From Combretum micranthum (lineage: Eukaryota > Streptophyta > Magnoliopsida > Myrtales > Combretaceae), in contig JAMXBD010000405.1 in NCBI GenBank assembly GCA_024138025.1, positions 965,991 to 1,029,990 of the forward strand: a stretch of 64,000 nt of DNA. The letters are read 5' to 3'. The position numbers were made by a program, and so were the translations under genes. The notes under the pieces were generated by a model. The model did no database searches, was not told the origin of the DNA, and worked only from the letters and a program-made list of their open reading frames with translations. Of the stretch, positions 1 to 9,320 are shown piece after piece (positions within the stretch are counted from its first letter, which is position 1; each line of letters opens with the position of its first letter).

Positions 1-366
1 AACCTTCAATCGGCTCCAAGCTTGTGATTAAATGGTACCGACTCGTCGACATCCCATGCACTAGCTCGCCAGTATGCTTCTTTCCTACATACATACATAT
101 ATATATATATATCTTCTCTTCTCTCTCCTTTGTCATTCGCTTCTTTTTCTCTCTCAAAACATGACCGCTTGCTCTCTCTCTCTCACAATTTCTCTCCATG
201 CCACGTCCTCTCTCCCTACCAACCTACCCACCTCTCTCTGGCTACCACCACCAGTTACCTCTTCTCCTCTCCTTCTCTCCCTTTCCTTTCTCTATCATTC
301 TTCCTCTCTCTCTTTCGTTTCTCTTTCTCTCTCTCTTCTTCTCTCTTTTCCTCTTCTACTTTGACA
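1..366 (+). other. CT-rich leader of a decayed LTR element
   Basis: About 250 bases (roughly 110-362) are almost pure pyrimidine on this strand, with many TCTCTC runs, and a short (TA)n run lies just before. The tract ends a few bases before the ATG at 367 of the gag-like pseudogene, so it looks like the untranslated leader of that element rather than a protein-coding region. Open frames through it encode only Leu/Ser/Phe and are composition artefacts. The 5' LTR and primer-binding site, if present, lie left of the window. Confidence 0.4.
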
Positions 367-1517
367 ATGCCTCTAAAGACTGTGCATGGTCGTGGACCCC
401 CTGCTCCACCAGCGAATGATCAATTCTTGTTCCCATCCAGAAAGCACTTAGACATTTACTCTCTATTCCGAGATCTCCCTCTTGCTTGGTTAGACACTAC
501 AACACAGATGTCTTGTAATTTTTTTGAATAGCTCAAATGTCAGGTGTTGTGTTTAATCATATTCAGGAATCTATGAGTTTTCCTGTTGAAATCAATGAAG
601 AAGCAGTCAGATTGTTCTATTGTAACTTGACTGACTACTGGGAGGCTGATGGGAGAATGGGTATTGGTATGGAGTCTGGGTTTGACAGTTCTAGCTATGT
701 GCGACTTATGTTGTATTCTTATCTATATGGCTACTGCTTAGAAATCTCTCACTCTGGGTTAATTGGAGTTGAAGATGGAGGAATTAAGATGCCGAGTTCT
801 TTTGATGGAGCTTAGTATTATGAGGAGCTATTCACTGTGTTTGGCATGGGTTTAAATTGGCGTGACTAGTGCAACTTATATTCTTCTCGCCTGTCTCTTC
901 CACGTTGGATTCTATATCAACTTTTTACAGATAATTATGTACCACAAAGGGGACAGTAGACCACAGTGACTCAGCAAGATCTATGGCTTGTGGTCCATGT
1001 TATCAGAGGTGATTGGATCCACTTCTTTGACTTGATGTTTTTACTCTTCAAGAGTGTGGCCAATAAGCCCGCTCAGGCTGTATTGAGAGGTAGCAAGATG
1101 ATTACCTAGTTGCTCACAAACAAGGGTGTTGAGTTTCGCATAGAGACTCAGGTTGTTCAGGTTCCTACCTTCTCTTTTAACACCATCAGTTCAGGGACAT
1201 GGAAAAGGCAAGATGGATGCTGGGTAAGGAAGAAGCCATTAGAGCCTTTGGTTAATGGAGGCGCTTTACTTCTTGGTTTTGGCATGGACACAAATTTTGA
1301 TGATGAGGATTAACCTCTAACTTCACCTCCTTGTTCATTTGCTCTTGGTTCTTCTATCTCTTCATGGCAACAGCTTAGAGAGCACATAGGCTCCAGATTT
1401 GATATACTTGGGGCCCATATTTCAGCTCTCATATTCGATTTCCAAAGCTTTAGCTCAGACATGTGAAGCTTCATGGATCACTTCTACTCCATTTATCCTC
1501 GGCCTCCTCCTCCCTAG
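367..1517 (+). pseudogene. Decayed gag-like/plant transposon protein of an LTR element
   Basis: One reading frame can be followed from 537 to 1517, broken by in-frame stops at 813 (TAG), 867 (TAG), 957 (TAG), 1107 (TAG), 1311 (TAA) and 1464 (TGA). Its N-terminal part (367-531) is in another frame, joined at a T7 run near 518-525. Readable stretches include EEAVRLFYCNL near 597-632 and an RGSKMIT-stop-LLTNKGVEF segment at 1086-1130, which resemble the 'putative plant transposon protein' domain found in non-autonomous and gypsy-type LTR elements. The tail is Pro-rich (PRPPPP) before the natural-looking stop at 1515. No protease or polymerase follows, so the parent element looks non-autonomous. 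The family call is from remembered pattern only. Confidence 0.5.
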
Positions 1518-1832
1518 TCTTTTACTTGTTATCTTATGTTTTTATGTATAAATTAACTCCTATTATTGCATATTTTACTGCCTATTTCTCCCGTCTACCT
1601 TGATTCTTTCTTTGTCTAAATTGCTTTTGATGAGGTCAATGAGGAAGAAATGTATGTGAAAATACTGTTTATAGTAGGTGCAATTGCAATACGTTTAAGT
1701 CTTATATGTTCTATATGCTTATTATTGCAAAATTGCAGGGGAGATCTTTTGCTTATAAGGGAGCTTCCTTAGAATAACAAAATTCTTATAAAAAATTTGC
1801 ATAAATATCGTCCTCATCAAAATGGAGGAGAT

Positions 1833-2770
1833 TGTTAAAATAATTTGTATTAAAATGATTTTGATGAGTACAAAAGTTATGTAAAAGTATAAAAAGAGAT
1901 ATAAAGATATTTGTGAAAGTATTTAAGGAATTATGCTAATAAAATTTTTGTTGAGATACAGGGACAAAGGACCGACGAGCCAATGCCTTTGGGACTGCCG
2001 AGCCAGTCCAGTTTATACTCATGTCGAGTCCAAATTTTTGGACTCGACCAAAGGTTGGAAGAATGCTTTTCAACATACTTGCAAGTCGGTCCACTATTCT
2101 TCCTAACATCAACATGTCGAGGCCTAATTTTTGGGACGTGACAAAGGCTTGATGGAGAAGTTTTGGGGGCAACATTTGATCTGACTATTGCAGCATTAAA
2201 TGCAACCGTCTTACAAACTTCAACGAGATTTTTTTTTAAGCTATAGATACTTCTTGAGTTGCAGATTCAAAATAGACTAGGGACTTAAAAAAAAGGAGCT
2301 TTCATTTGCAAACAAAAAAAACTAGCTTACTCATTTAATTTTCTGTTCTCTCTTTCATTAATTTGTAAATCTTTTGTAAAGAGAGAAAATATTATTTAGA
2401 GCTTTGTTCTCATTCCTTCTTATTATCAGTGAGCTTCTAGAGAGAAAGAAAATATTTTATTTCCAAATGTAATCACAAGTGTTATATTGCTTATCTTGAG
2501 CTATTTTTGTGGTTATTAATAAAGTGGTGGTAAGAACTCGATAGAGCAATTGGTGGACCGAAAGTGTAGGAAGTGGCTTAACTTCACGTTAAAAATATTA
2601 GCTTGATTTCTCTTTATCCCTATCTATTTATTTAACTTATTATATATACTATTCTTTGATTTTCTGCTGCAATATTTTTATTTCATTTCATCTAATTTCA
2701 AATTAATCTATTTTTGGGCAACTACTCAATTCACACCCCCTCTTGAGTATTCCTAGTGTATATTTTCACA
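1833..2770 (+). repeat. Probable 3' LTR of the element at 1-2770
   Basis: A purine-rich tract (AATGGAGGAGA, 1821-1831) sits directly before TGTTAAAATA, the usual polypurine tract plus LTR start. The segment ends TTTTCACA at 2770 after a CAATTCACACCCCCTC-type motif common at plant LTR ends, giving about 938 bp bounded by TG...CA. A TATA-like CTATAGATAC lies near 2240. It lies just downstream of the gag-like pseudogene with no pol between them, which fits a non-autonomous element. The partner LTR and 5' target duplication are outside the window, so the right boundary is not proven. Confidence 0.5.
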
Positions 2771-2827
2771 GCTTCTCAATACTGAGAAACAAGGAAATCA
2801 AATGCCCCTAGCACTGTATATCTCATG

Positions 2828-2976
2828 TCATAAGAGCTTCTCTCTCTCTCTCTTTAGTTGAACTGCAATAGCTCCATAATTGTCGTAATAGTCCTTAAAC
2901 AAGTCAAGATCCTGAGCAGGTTCATTATAAGCCGTGATCTCCAATAGCAATCCTTTCCTTTGTCCTTTGCTCTTTA
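2828..2976 (-). pseudogene. Possible isolated exon of an unidentified host gene
   Basis: On the minus strand a pyrimidine-rich CTCATTTTCTTTAAG, a good splice acceptor, is followed by about 49 open codons of ordinary soluble-protein composition. They include KGQRKGLLLEITAYNEPAQD and, after a short gap, YYDNYGAIAVQLKRE, ending in a TGA at 2828-2830 next to a GA-repeat. Its complexity contrasts with the random AT-rich frames around it. No further exon is visible: the neighbouring sequence toward 2770 is the LTR boundary, so the gene may have been truncated by that insertion. I do not recognise the family. Confidence 0.3.
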
Positions 2977-3527
2977 ACTTAAAGAAAATGAGAGTATAGA
3001 GGCTTTAGATTAAGTGCTGGTAATGTTTGAAAGTCAAGTGTTATAGTGATGAGCTAAAAGTTGAAATAGGTAATGGTGCATGTGTGTGTAGACCTTATTA
3101 TATAGTTTTTGGAACACAAGCAGGTTATCGAGTGTTGTGAAGGATTTTAGGGGTTTACAAGCATCCTAATATTCGAAATCATCATATGTGTAGTAGGGTA
3201 GTATTCTTAGTGGAAGGGTTGACGCTTGGTGTATGATAACTTGAAATAAGATTGACCATGTTCTAAAGAAGGAGACATAATTAGTAAGGAATACTCTCTA
3301 ACACTAGGTGAAACTCAGCTGAAATGACACCTTCTATACAATTGTCAACATCTTACATTTCGCTTCCTCATCATCTCAAGCTGTCACGACAAATCTAGGG
3401 TGTATGAAGAAGTGTATTACCAACACGTGTGTTATGACACGAGGACAAAGAGCTAGAAGATTTCCAACTCATTTCTAAGATTACATCATAGCATAGATTG
3501 CAGCTAAGAAGTACAACAGAAAACACA

Positions 3528-3652
3528 TGTAATATCTGTTCTTTTTCATATGTCAAGTAGGACAACTAGCATAACAAACATAGATTTGTTTGTAATATCT
3601 GTTATTTTACATGTATCAGTAGGACAGCTAGTGTAACAAACATATATTTGTT
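3528..3652 (+). repeat. 63-bp tandem duplication
   Basis: Two adjacent copies, 3528-3590 and 3591-3652, both begin TGTAATATCTGTT and end with an ATTTGTT-type sequence. They share the core AGTAGGACA(A/G)CTAG and ACAAACATA and differ by a handful of substitutions and one indel. A third partial TGTAATA begins at 3653. A TATA-like box follows at about 3691, so this may be a duplicated U3 enhancer block of an old LTR. Confidence 0.6.
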
Positions 3653-4583
3653 TGTAATAGAATACTAAGTTGTAACTGAGTAAATCTTTATAAATAGTAA
3701 AGAAACAACAAAATCTGGGTATGAGGTTTTACCCAACAAGTAATAGTCTTAAGGAGTCTCTGAAGCTCGAATTCCAAAATTTTATTTCAAGCTTTCCTTT
3801 CCATTTTCCTCGCAAAACAAACAATACAAATAGTTAGTAAAACAATAACAAACAAATCTGAGTAATTGTTCGCATAATCTGTGAGATCTAATTGCTAGAA
3901 TTGGAAAACCCTTGTTTTTTAGCGAAGAACAATTGAGAGAAAAAAAGGAAAAGAGAGAGAGCTTCCTTACATCTGTTATAATCAATAAAGTAAGAGTGAG
4001 AATACGGCTAGGGTTTCGATTTGAAAAAAAATCCTACGTATTTGTTGTTGTGGGCCTGGGCCTTCGAGAAGGCTTAACAACGTGCTAGGACAAGGGAGTG
4101 TGTTTTATAGACTTTAGTAAAGAGTTAGATTTGATTTGGTGGAGGTTAGTGAATTCATGTATAGACTAGAGGCCAGCTGTCCAAGGTTAAGGTTACTATC
4201 CATTCTCTTATGAACTCCATGGAAGTTTAGGACAATTTATGACTTTCTTCTTGACAAGGATAGCAACGGCATAGCAGGGAGACATGGGAAAAATGTGCTG
4301 GCCTTGTTTTTTGTTTTTTGTTTTTAGGCATCATAGGAATGGAGGAATATCAAGGTTCATTGGTATTGGAATGTTAGTATGCCTTAGGCAACTGTCAAAC
4401 TGTCACTCTCCTGTTGCAGTTTCCACCGTGATAGTTTAAGGAATTGATGCATGGATGTCCAATGGCTACTTGCAAACTCGACAGCTGATCATGTTGGAGT
4501 TCGAAATAGAATTCGCATTAATGAATGGAGGCCATCGTAGGATTGAGTGATGGTGTGTTGGCTAAGCTTGAGGAGTGTAATTG

Positions 4584-4956
4584 TGTTATGAAATAATAAA
4601 GACGAAAAAATAAAGATTGAAATGACAAAGACACAAAATTGTTGACCCAGTTCGTCACGGATTGTACTACGTCTGGGGGCGCTACCAAGCCAGGATATTC
4701 ACTATATGTTAGAGAGAGATGTGTATTACATAGATGGGCTATTTATAAAAAACCCTAATGACAATTTTACGTGAACTGCCTAAAATACCCTTACTAACAA
4801 TAATAATGCCTTTTGGGAAGAGTTACAACTCTTCTATATACCCCTTCAAGAAAAGTTACATTGTTTCATATACAAGAAACATGTCCCTTCGCATATATAT
4901 TGAGAAGAATTATGACTTTTCAAAGGTGTACAGTATTCAGGCTCCACAACCCAACA
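4584..4956 (-). repeat. 3' LTR of the intact copia element
   Basis: A 373-bp direct repeat of 8944-9315, bounded by TG...CA. Differences by eye: an extra A in an A-run near 4610, G versus T near 4643, and single-base indels near 4666-4677. Its inner edge abuts the polypurine tract, which makes it the 3' LTR for a minus-strand element. Confidence 0.95.
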
Positions 4957-4970
4957 ATCTCCCACCTGGA
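4957..4970 (-). promoter_or_regulatory. Polypurine tract of the copia element
   Basis: Read on the minus strand this is TCCAGGTGGGAGAT, immediately 5' of the 3' LTR start, the expected plus-strand priming site for reverse transcription. Confidence 0.8.
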
Positions 4971-5045
4971 GACTGAATCTCATGTAAGCCACTTCTCAAT
5001 CTCTCATCAGTAACTTGCACCAAATGGTAGCGCCAAGACTTCTCT

Positions 5046-8000
5046 TCAAGTTTCAAGCCCAGTTGAAGCCATACATAGCTTCAACTTCTCTAAGGTCACA
5101 ACCTTAGTCAACATATCAGCAGGATTCTCGCTCCCTTGAATCTTCACTAGCTGCAAGATCTTTCTCTCCAAGAGATACCGTATGTAGTGATACTTCAACT
5201 CAATATGCTTTGTTCTTGAATGAAATGCTGGATTCTTAGCCAAGAAAATAGCACTCTGACTGTCACTGTATAGGGTACCATCCTTATGCTTTTTCCCCAA
5301 TTCACTTAAGAAATTCTGCAACCATACCATCTCTTTACTTGCCTCTGTCACTGCCACATACTCTGCTTCTGCAGTTGATAAGGCTACGATCTTCTGCAAC
5401 TTAGAAGCCCAAGATATCGCTGTACCACCCAAAGTAAATACATACCCGGTTGTACTCCTTCTCTTATCTAGATCACTAGATGCCAAATCCGCATCAACAT
5501 ATCCTGCCAACTTGCAATCCTTGCCTTGAAAACACAAACTCCTATCTGTGGTACCTCTCAAGTACCTAAGGATCCATTTCAGTGCTTCCCAATGCTGTTT
5601 GCCCGGATCGCTCATAAAACGGCTAACAACTCCCACCGCATGCGCAATATCTGGTCTCGTACAAACCATGGCATACATAATGCTTCCAATCGCCGAAGCA
5701 TAGGGAATCTTCTTCATATGGGTTCGCTCTTCCTCACTCCTAGGCGACTCTTTGCTAGATAGTTTAAACTGACCACCTAGCGGGACACTCACTGGCTTAG
5801 CATCTTGCATATTAAACCGCTTTAATACTTTCTCGATGTACTCAGCCTGTGAAAGATACAACTTCCCCGCCTCTTTGTCTCGAATGATACGCATACCCAA
5901 AATCTGCTTAGCCTCTCCAAGTTCCTTCATAGCAAATTGCTCGGATAACTGCTTTTTCAATTTACTCACTTCTCGAGCACTGGACCCTGCTATCAACATA
6001 TCATCTACATACAGCAGTAGAATGATATAGCTTTGGTCAAATCTCTTGAAGTAACAACAATGGTCGGCATTGCATCTGACAAAGTCAATTTCCTGCATAA
6101 ACCCATCAAACTTCTTGTACCACTGTTTCGGTGCCTGTTTCAAGCCATATAAGCTCTTCTTGAGCTTACACACAAGGTTAGTGTTACCCTCTGACAAGTA
6201 TCCTTCTGGTTGCATCATGTATATATCTTCCTCCAAATCACCATGGAGGAAGGCTGTTTTTACATCCATTTGCTCCAATAGCAAGTTCTCTGCAGCTACC
6301 ATACTCAACACAATACGTATAGTGGTTAGCTTCACAACAGGAGCAAAAATGTCAGTATAGTCAATACCATGTCTCTGCTGAAACCCTTTCACAACCAGCC
6401 TTGCCTTGTAACGCTTGCTTCCATCAACCTCCTGCTTAATTCTATAGACCCATTTATTATGCAATGGTTTCTTGCCCTTTGGAAGCTCGACAAGTTCCCA
6501 AGTATCATTGGACATCAATGAATCCATCTCATCATCCATCGCAAGCTTCCATTTGGCTCGATCCTGTCCCTGGCTAGCCTCTGCATAACATTCAGGTTCA
6601 CCACCATCAGTTAACAGCAGGTAATAACTTGACGGTGAATACCTGTCTGGTGAACCACACACTCTGGTAGACCTCCGCAGCGGAGCTATGGGCAGTGGTG
6701 TACTCTGCTCTGCCTCAATAACAACCTCATCATTCTGAACAGCCTTGCGCCCACCTGAGTTCGAAATATCTAACTCAACAATCTGGGTACCTACACTGTT
6801 AGAATCTGGTGCATCCAATCTGTCCTTGTACAGAACCTGCTCATTAAATATGACATCTCGACTACGAATAACTTTTCGATTACGTTCATCCCAGAATCTA
6901 TAACCGAACTCATCACCACCATATCCAATAAACGTACATTTAACAGATTTAGCATCTAATTTAGTTCTAGCAGCAGCATCAACATGAACATAAGCAATAC
7001 AGCCAAATACTCGAAGAAACGACAGGTTTACCTCTTTACCACTCCAAGCCTCCTCTGGTATGCCGTTCTCCAAAGGGGCTGATGGTCCTCTATTGACCAA
7101 GAAGGCAGCAGTGTTGACTGCATCTGCCCAAAACATCTTGGGTAACCCACACTTCAGCCTCATGCACCTAGCACGTTCATTAAGTGTTCTGTTCATGCGT
7201 TCTGCAACGCCATTATGTTGAGGAGTTCCTGGCACAGTCTTTTCCATGCGAATACCATTATTAGCACAAAATTCTTTAAACTCACTGAGCTCATATTCAC
7301 CACCATTATCAGATCTCAGACACTTCACTTTCAGGCCTGTTTCAACTTCTACCAGAGCTTTCCACTTTCTAAAGATATTAAAAGCATCAGATTTATTTTT
7401 TAGAAAATAAACCCATACCTTTCTAGTGGAATCATCAATAAAAGTCATGTAATATGACGCACCACCAAGAGATGTCACCGGCGCTGGTCCCCATAAGTCA
7501 CTGTGTACTAACTCAAGCTTCTGCTTTCTCAAAGTTCTGCCAGCCTTCGAGAAACTTACCCTCTTCTGTTTCCCGAGTACACACTCCTCACACAATCCGA
7601 CTTCAGTTGTCTTGAGGTCCGGCAGTTTTCCTTTTGAACACAGCTCCTTCATCCCTTTCTCACTCATATGACCTAGTCGGCAATGCCACAAATCTGCATC
7701 ACTGTATGCTCCTGTAAGAGCAATACTATCCTTGAGATTTGTCGTCGTATACAATGTACCCTCCTTCTTGCCTCGAGCCACCACCATGGCTCCTTTTGTA
7801 ATTTTCCAATTATTGCAGCCAAAGGTTACATCATAACCTTCATCATCTAACTGCCCAACCGAGAGTAAATTTCTTTTCAACCCAGGGATATGTCTCACGC
7901 CATGCAACTGTAATACAGATCCATTCGGTGTTTTGATCTGAACATCTCCCTTCCCCACGATTTTCAGAGGTTCGTCATCAGCAAGATAGACTTCTCCAAA

Positions 8001-8909
8001 ATCACCAGAAGTATATTCTTCCATTAACTCTGCACCACTGCAAGAATGAAACGATGCTCCAGAATCCAAAACCCACGATTCCAATGGACTGCTCACACTC
8101 AAAATTAATGCATCTTCGGTTTCATCTACTGTTGCATTTGCCTCCTTCTTTTTCTTCGGTGCTGTGCACTGATTCTTGAAGTGACCAAATTCCTGACAGT
8201 TCCAACACTTGATTTTACTCAAGTCCCTTTTCGATGCACTTCTTCCCCTGTTCCGACCTCTTGATTTCGATCTACCCCGATTCGTTTCCTTCGAATCAGA
8301 TCTGCCCCTATTTCCTGTGTTCAAAACTGACCCTGAAGTAATACCTAATTCCTTCTTGCGAATTTCTTCACTAATGATCAGATCTCTTACTTCGTCAAAT
8401 TTCAACTTCTCTTTCCCCGATGAAGCACTAACAGCTGTAACTGTTCCGCTCCAACTCTCCGGTAAGGAAGACAGCAAAATTAGGGCTTGGACCTCATCAT
8501 CGAAATCAATATCCACAGCGCTTAATTGGGTTGTGATCAAATTGAACTCGTTAAGATGATCGGCAACCACAGTATTCTCTGACATCTTTAGGTTGAAGAG
8601 ACGCCGCATCAGATGAACCTTGTTTGCTGCTGATGGTTTCTCATACATCTCCGATAACGTCTCAAACATCTCCTTAGTGGATTTCGCTTTTGCTGTATGA
8701 AGCGCAACGTTCCTGGACAGAGACAAGCGAACCACGCTCATCGCCTTCCTGTCCAACAATTTCCAGTCTTCGTCCTTCATATCCTCTGGTTTTGTACCCA
8801 GAGGCTGATACAGATCTTTACCATACAGATAATCCTCGACCTGCATCTTCCAGAATCCGAAATCTGCTCCGTCAAACCTTTCAATCGGCAATTTTCCGTC
8901 ACCCATCAT
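5046..8909 (-). CDS. Ty1/copia gag-pol polyprotein, intact, 1287 aa
   Basis: One open frame with no stop or frameshift encodes all copia domains in canonical order. A UBN2-type gag spans roughly residues 10-200, followed by Arg/Ser-rich repeats (about 195-230). A CCHC zinc knuckle (CWNCQEFGHFKNQC, about 235-248) and an aspartic protease with WVLDSGASFHSC (about 276-287) come next. The GAG-pre-integrase zinc region is at about 400-450 and the integrase core at about 466-575 (VHSDLWG, LRSDNGGEY and a downstream Glu giving the DDE triad). The copia-type reverse transcriptase (about 796-1040) has the intact YVDD box near 964. RNase H (about 1134-1240) carries VDADLASSDLDKRRSTTGY, STAEAEY and TKHIELKYHYIR. 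The start Met follows the primer-binding site by about 20 bases. Integrase before RT is the hallmark of Ty1/copia. The absence of lesions matches the near-identical LTRs and suggests a protein still able to function. Confidence 0.96.
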   Translation of the reverse strand: MMGDGKLPIERFDGADFGFWKMQVEDYLYGKDLYQPLGTKPEDMKDEDWKLLDRKAMSVVRLSLSRNVALHTAKAKSTKEMFETLSEMYEKPSAANKVHLMRRLFNLKMSENTVVADHLNEFNLITTQLSAVDIDFDDEVQALILLSSLPESWSGTVTAVSASSGKEKLKFDEVRDLIISEEIRKKELGITSGSVLNTGNRGRSDSKETNRGRSKSRGRNRGRSASKRDLSKIKCWNCQEFGHFKNQCTAPKKKKEANATVDETEDALILSVSSPLESWVLDSGASFHSCSGAELMEEYTSGDFGEVYLADDEPLKIVGKGDVQIKTPNGSVLQLHGVRHIPGLKRNLLSVGQLDDEGYDVTFGCNNWKITKGAMVVARGKKEGTLYTTTNLKDSIALTGAYSDADLWHCRLGHMSEKGMKELCSKGKLPDLKTTEVGLCEECVLGKQKRVSFSKAGRTLRKQKLELVHSDLWGPAPVTSLGGASYYMTFIDDSTRKVWVYFLKNKSDAFNIFRKWKALVEVETGLKVKCLRSDNGGEYELSEFKEFCANNGIRMEKTVPGTPQHNGVAERMNRTLNERARCMRLKCGLPKMFWADAVNTAAFLVNRGPSAPLENGIPEEAWSGKEVNLSFLRVFGCIAYVHVDAAARTKLDAKSVKCTFIGYGGDEFGYRFWDERNRKVIRSRDVIFNEQVLYKDRLDAPDSNSVGTQIVELDISNSGGRKAVQNDEVVIEAEQSTPLPIAPLRRSTRVCGSPDRYSPSSYYLLLTDGGEPECYAEASQGQDRAKWKLAMDDEMDSLMSNDTWELVELPKGKKPLHNKWVYRIKQEVDGSKRYKARLVVKGFQQRHGIDYTDIFAPVVKLTTIRIVLSMVAAENLLLEQMDVKTAFLHGDLEEDIYMMQPEGYLSEGNTNLVCKLKKSLYGLKQAPKQWYKKFDGFMQEIDFVRCNADHCCYFKRFDQSYIILLLYVDDMLIAGSSAREVSKLKKQLSEQFAMKELGEAKQILGMRIIRDKEAGKLYLSQAEYIEKVLKRFNMQDAKPVSVPLGGQFKLSSKESPRSEEERTHMKKIPYASAIGSIMYAMVCTRPDIAHAVGVVSRFMSDPGKQHWEALKWILRYLRGTTDRSLCFQGKDCKLAGYVDADLASSDLDKRRSTTGYVFTLGGTAISWASKLQKIVALSTAEAEYVAVTEASKEMVWLQNFLSELGKKHKDGTLYSDSQSAIFLAKNPAFHSRTKHIELKYHYIRYLLERKILQLVKIQGSENPADMLTKVVTLEKLKLCMASTGLET

Positions 8910-8928
8910 ATCTATCCCACCGAACCTT

Positions 8929-8940
8929 GCTCTGATACCA
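8929..8940 (-). promoter_or_regulatory. Primer-binding site (initiator tRNA-Met)
   Basis: On the minus strand the sequence three bases inside the 5' LTR reads TGGTATCAGAGC, the complement of the 3' end of plant initiator tRNA-Met and the standard copia minus-strand primer site. Confidence 0.93.
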
Positions 8941-8943
8941 ATT

Positions 8944-9315
8944 TGTTATGAAATAATAAAGACGAAAAATAAAGATTGAAATGACAAAGACACAAAATTG
9001 TTTACCCAGTTCGTCACGGATTGTGACTACGTCTGGGGCGCTACCAAGCCAGGATATTCACTATATGTTAGAGAGAGATGTGTATTACATAGATGGGCTA
9101 TTTATAAAAAACCCTAATGACAATTTTACGTGAACTGCCTAAAATACCCTTACTAACAATAATAATGCCTTTTGGGAAGAGTTACAACTCTTCTATATAC
9201 CCCTTCAAGAAAAGTTACATTGTTTCATATACAAGAAACATGTCCCTTCGCATATATATTGAGAAGAATTATGACTTTTCAAAGGTGTACAGTATTCAGG
9301 CTCCACAACCCAACA
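8944..9315 (-). repeat. 5' LTR of the intact copia element
   Basis: A 372-bp repeat matching 4584-4956. It lies next to the primer-binding site, so it is the 5' (promoter) LTR of the minus-strand element. It contains a TATA box at 9098-9106. The outer end is followed directly by the AATTG duplication. Confidence 0.95.
9098..9106 (-). promoter_or_regulatory. TATA box in the copia 5' LTR
   Basis: On the minus strand this reads TATAAATAG and lies about 155 bases before the internal end of the LTR, the usual place for the element's promoter. The same box occurs in the other LTR near 4739-4747. Confidence 0.65.
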
Positions 9316-9320
9316 AATTG

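Larger units (their letters stand above)
2771..4578. other. Flanking DNA between two LTR elements
   Basis: No complete gene is visible. It holds a possible host exon (2828-2976, minus strand), a 63-bp tandem duplication (3528-3652) followed by a TATA-like TATAAATAG at 3691, and AT-rich filler. The part 3528-4100 has the look of an old LTR promoter region, but I cannot fix its ends. Its continuation on the other side of the copia insertion is at 9321 onward. Confidence 0.4.
4579..9320 (-). mobile_element. Young complete Ty1/copia retrotransposon with 5-bp TSD
   Basis: The element body is 4584-9315, flanked by identical 5-bp target duplications AATTG at 4579-4583 and 9316-9320. The terminal repeats (373 and 372 bp) begin TGTTATGAAATAA and end CAACCCAACA and differ at only about four positions, mostly single-base indels, so insertion is recent. 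Transcription runs on the minus strand: the right LTR is 5', a primer-binding site complementary to initiator tRNA-Met follows it (8929-8940), and a polypurine tract lies just before the left LTR (4957-4970). The single gag-pol frame is uninterrupted. By sequence flavour it resembles the Tnt1/Tork part of Ty1/copia. All parts needed for autonomous transposition appear to be present. Confidence 0.96.

Noticed and set aside
130..364. Open frames of 70-130 codons through the CT-rich tract
   Set aside because: They encode only Leu/Ser/Phe/Pro from pyrimidine runs in several frames at once, a composition artefact.
5526..8951. Several plus-strand open frames of 62-116 codons
   Set aside because: They lie antisense to the intact copia gag-pol and have no protein-like motifs; they are shadows of the minus-strand gene.
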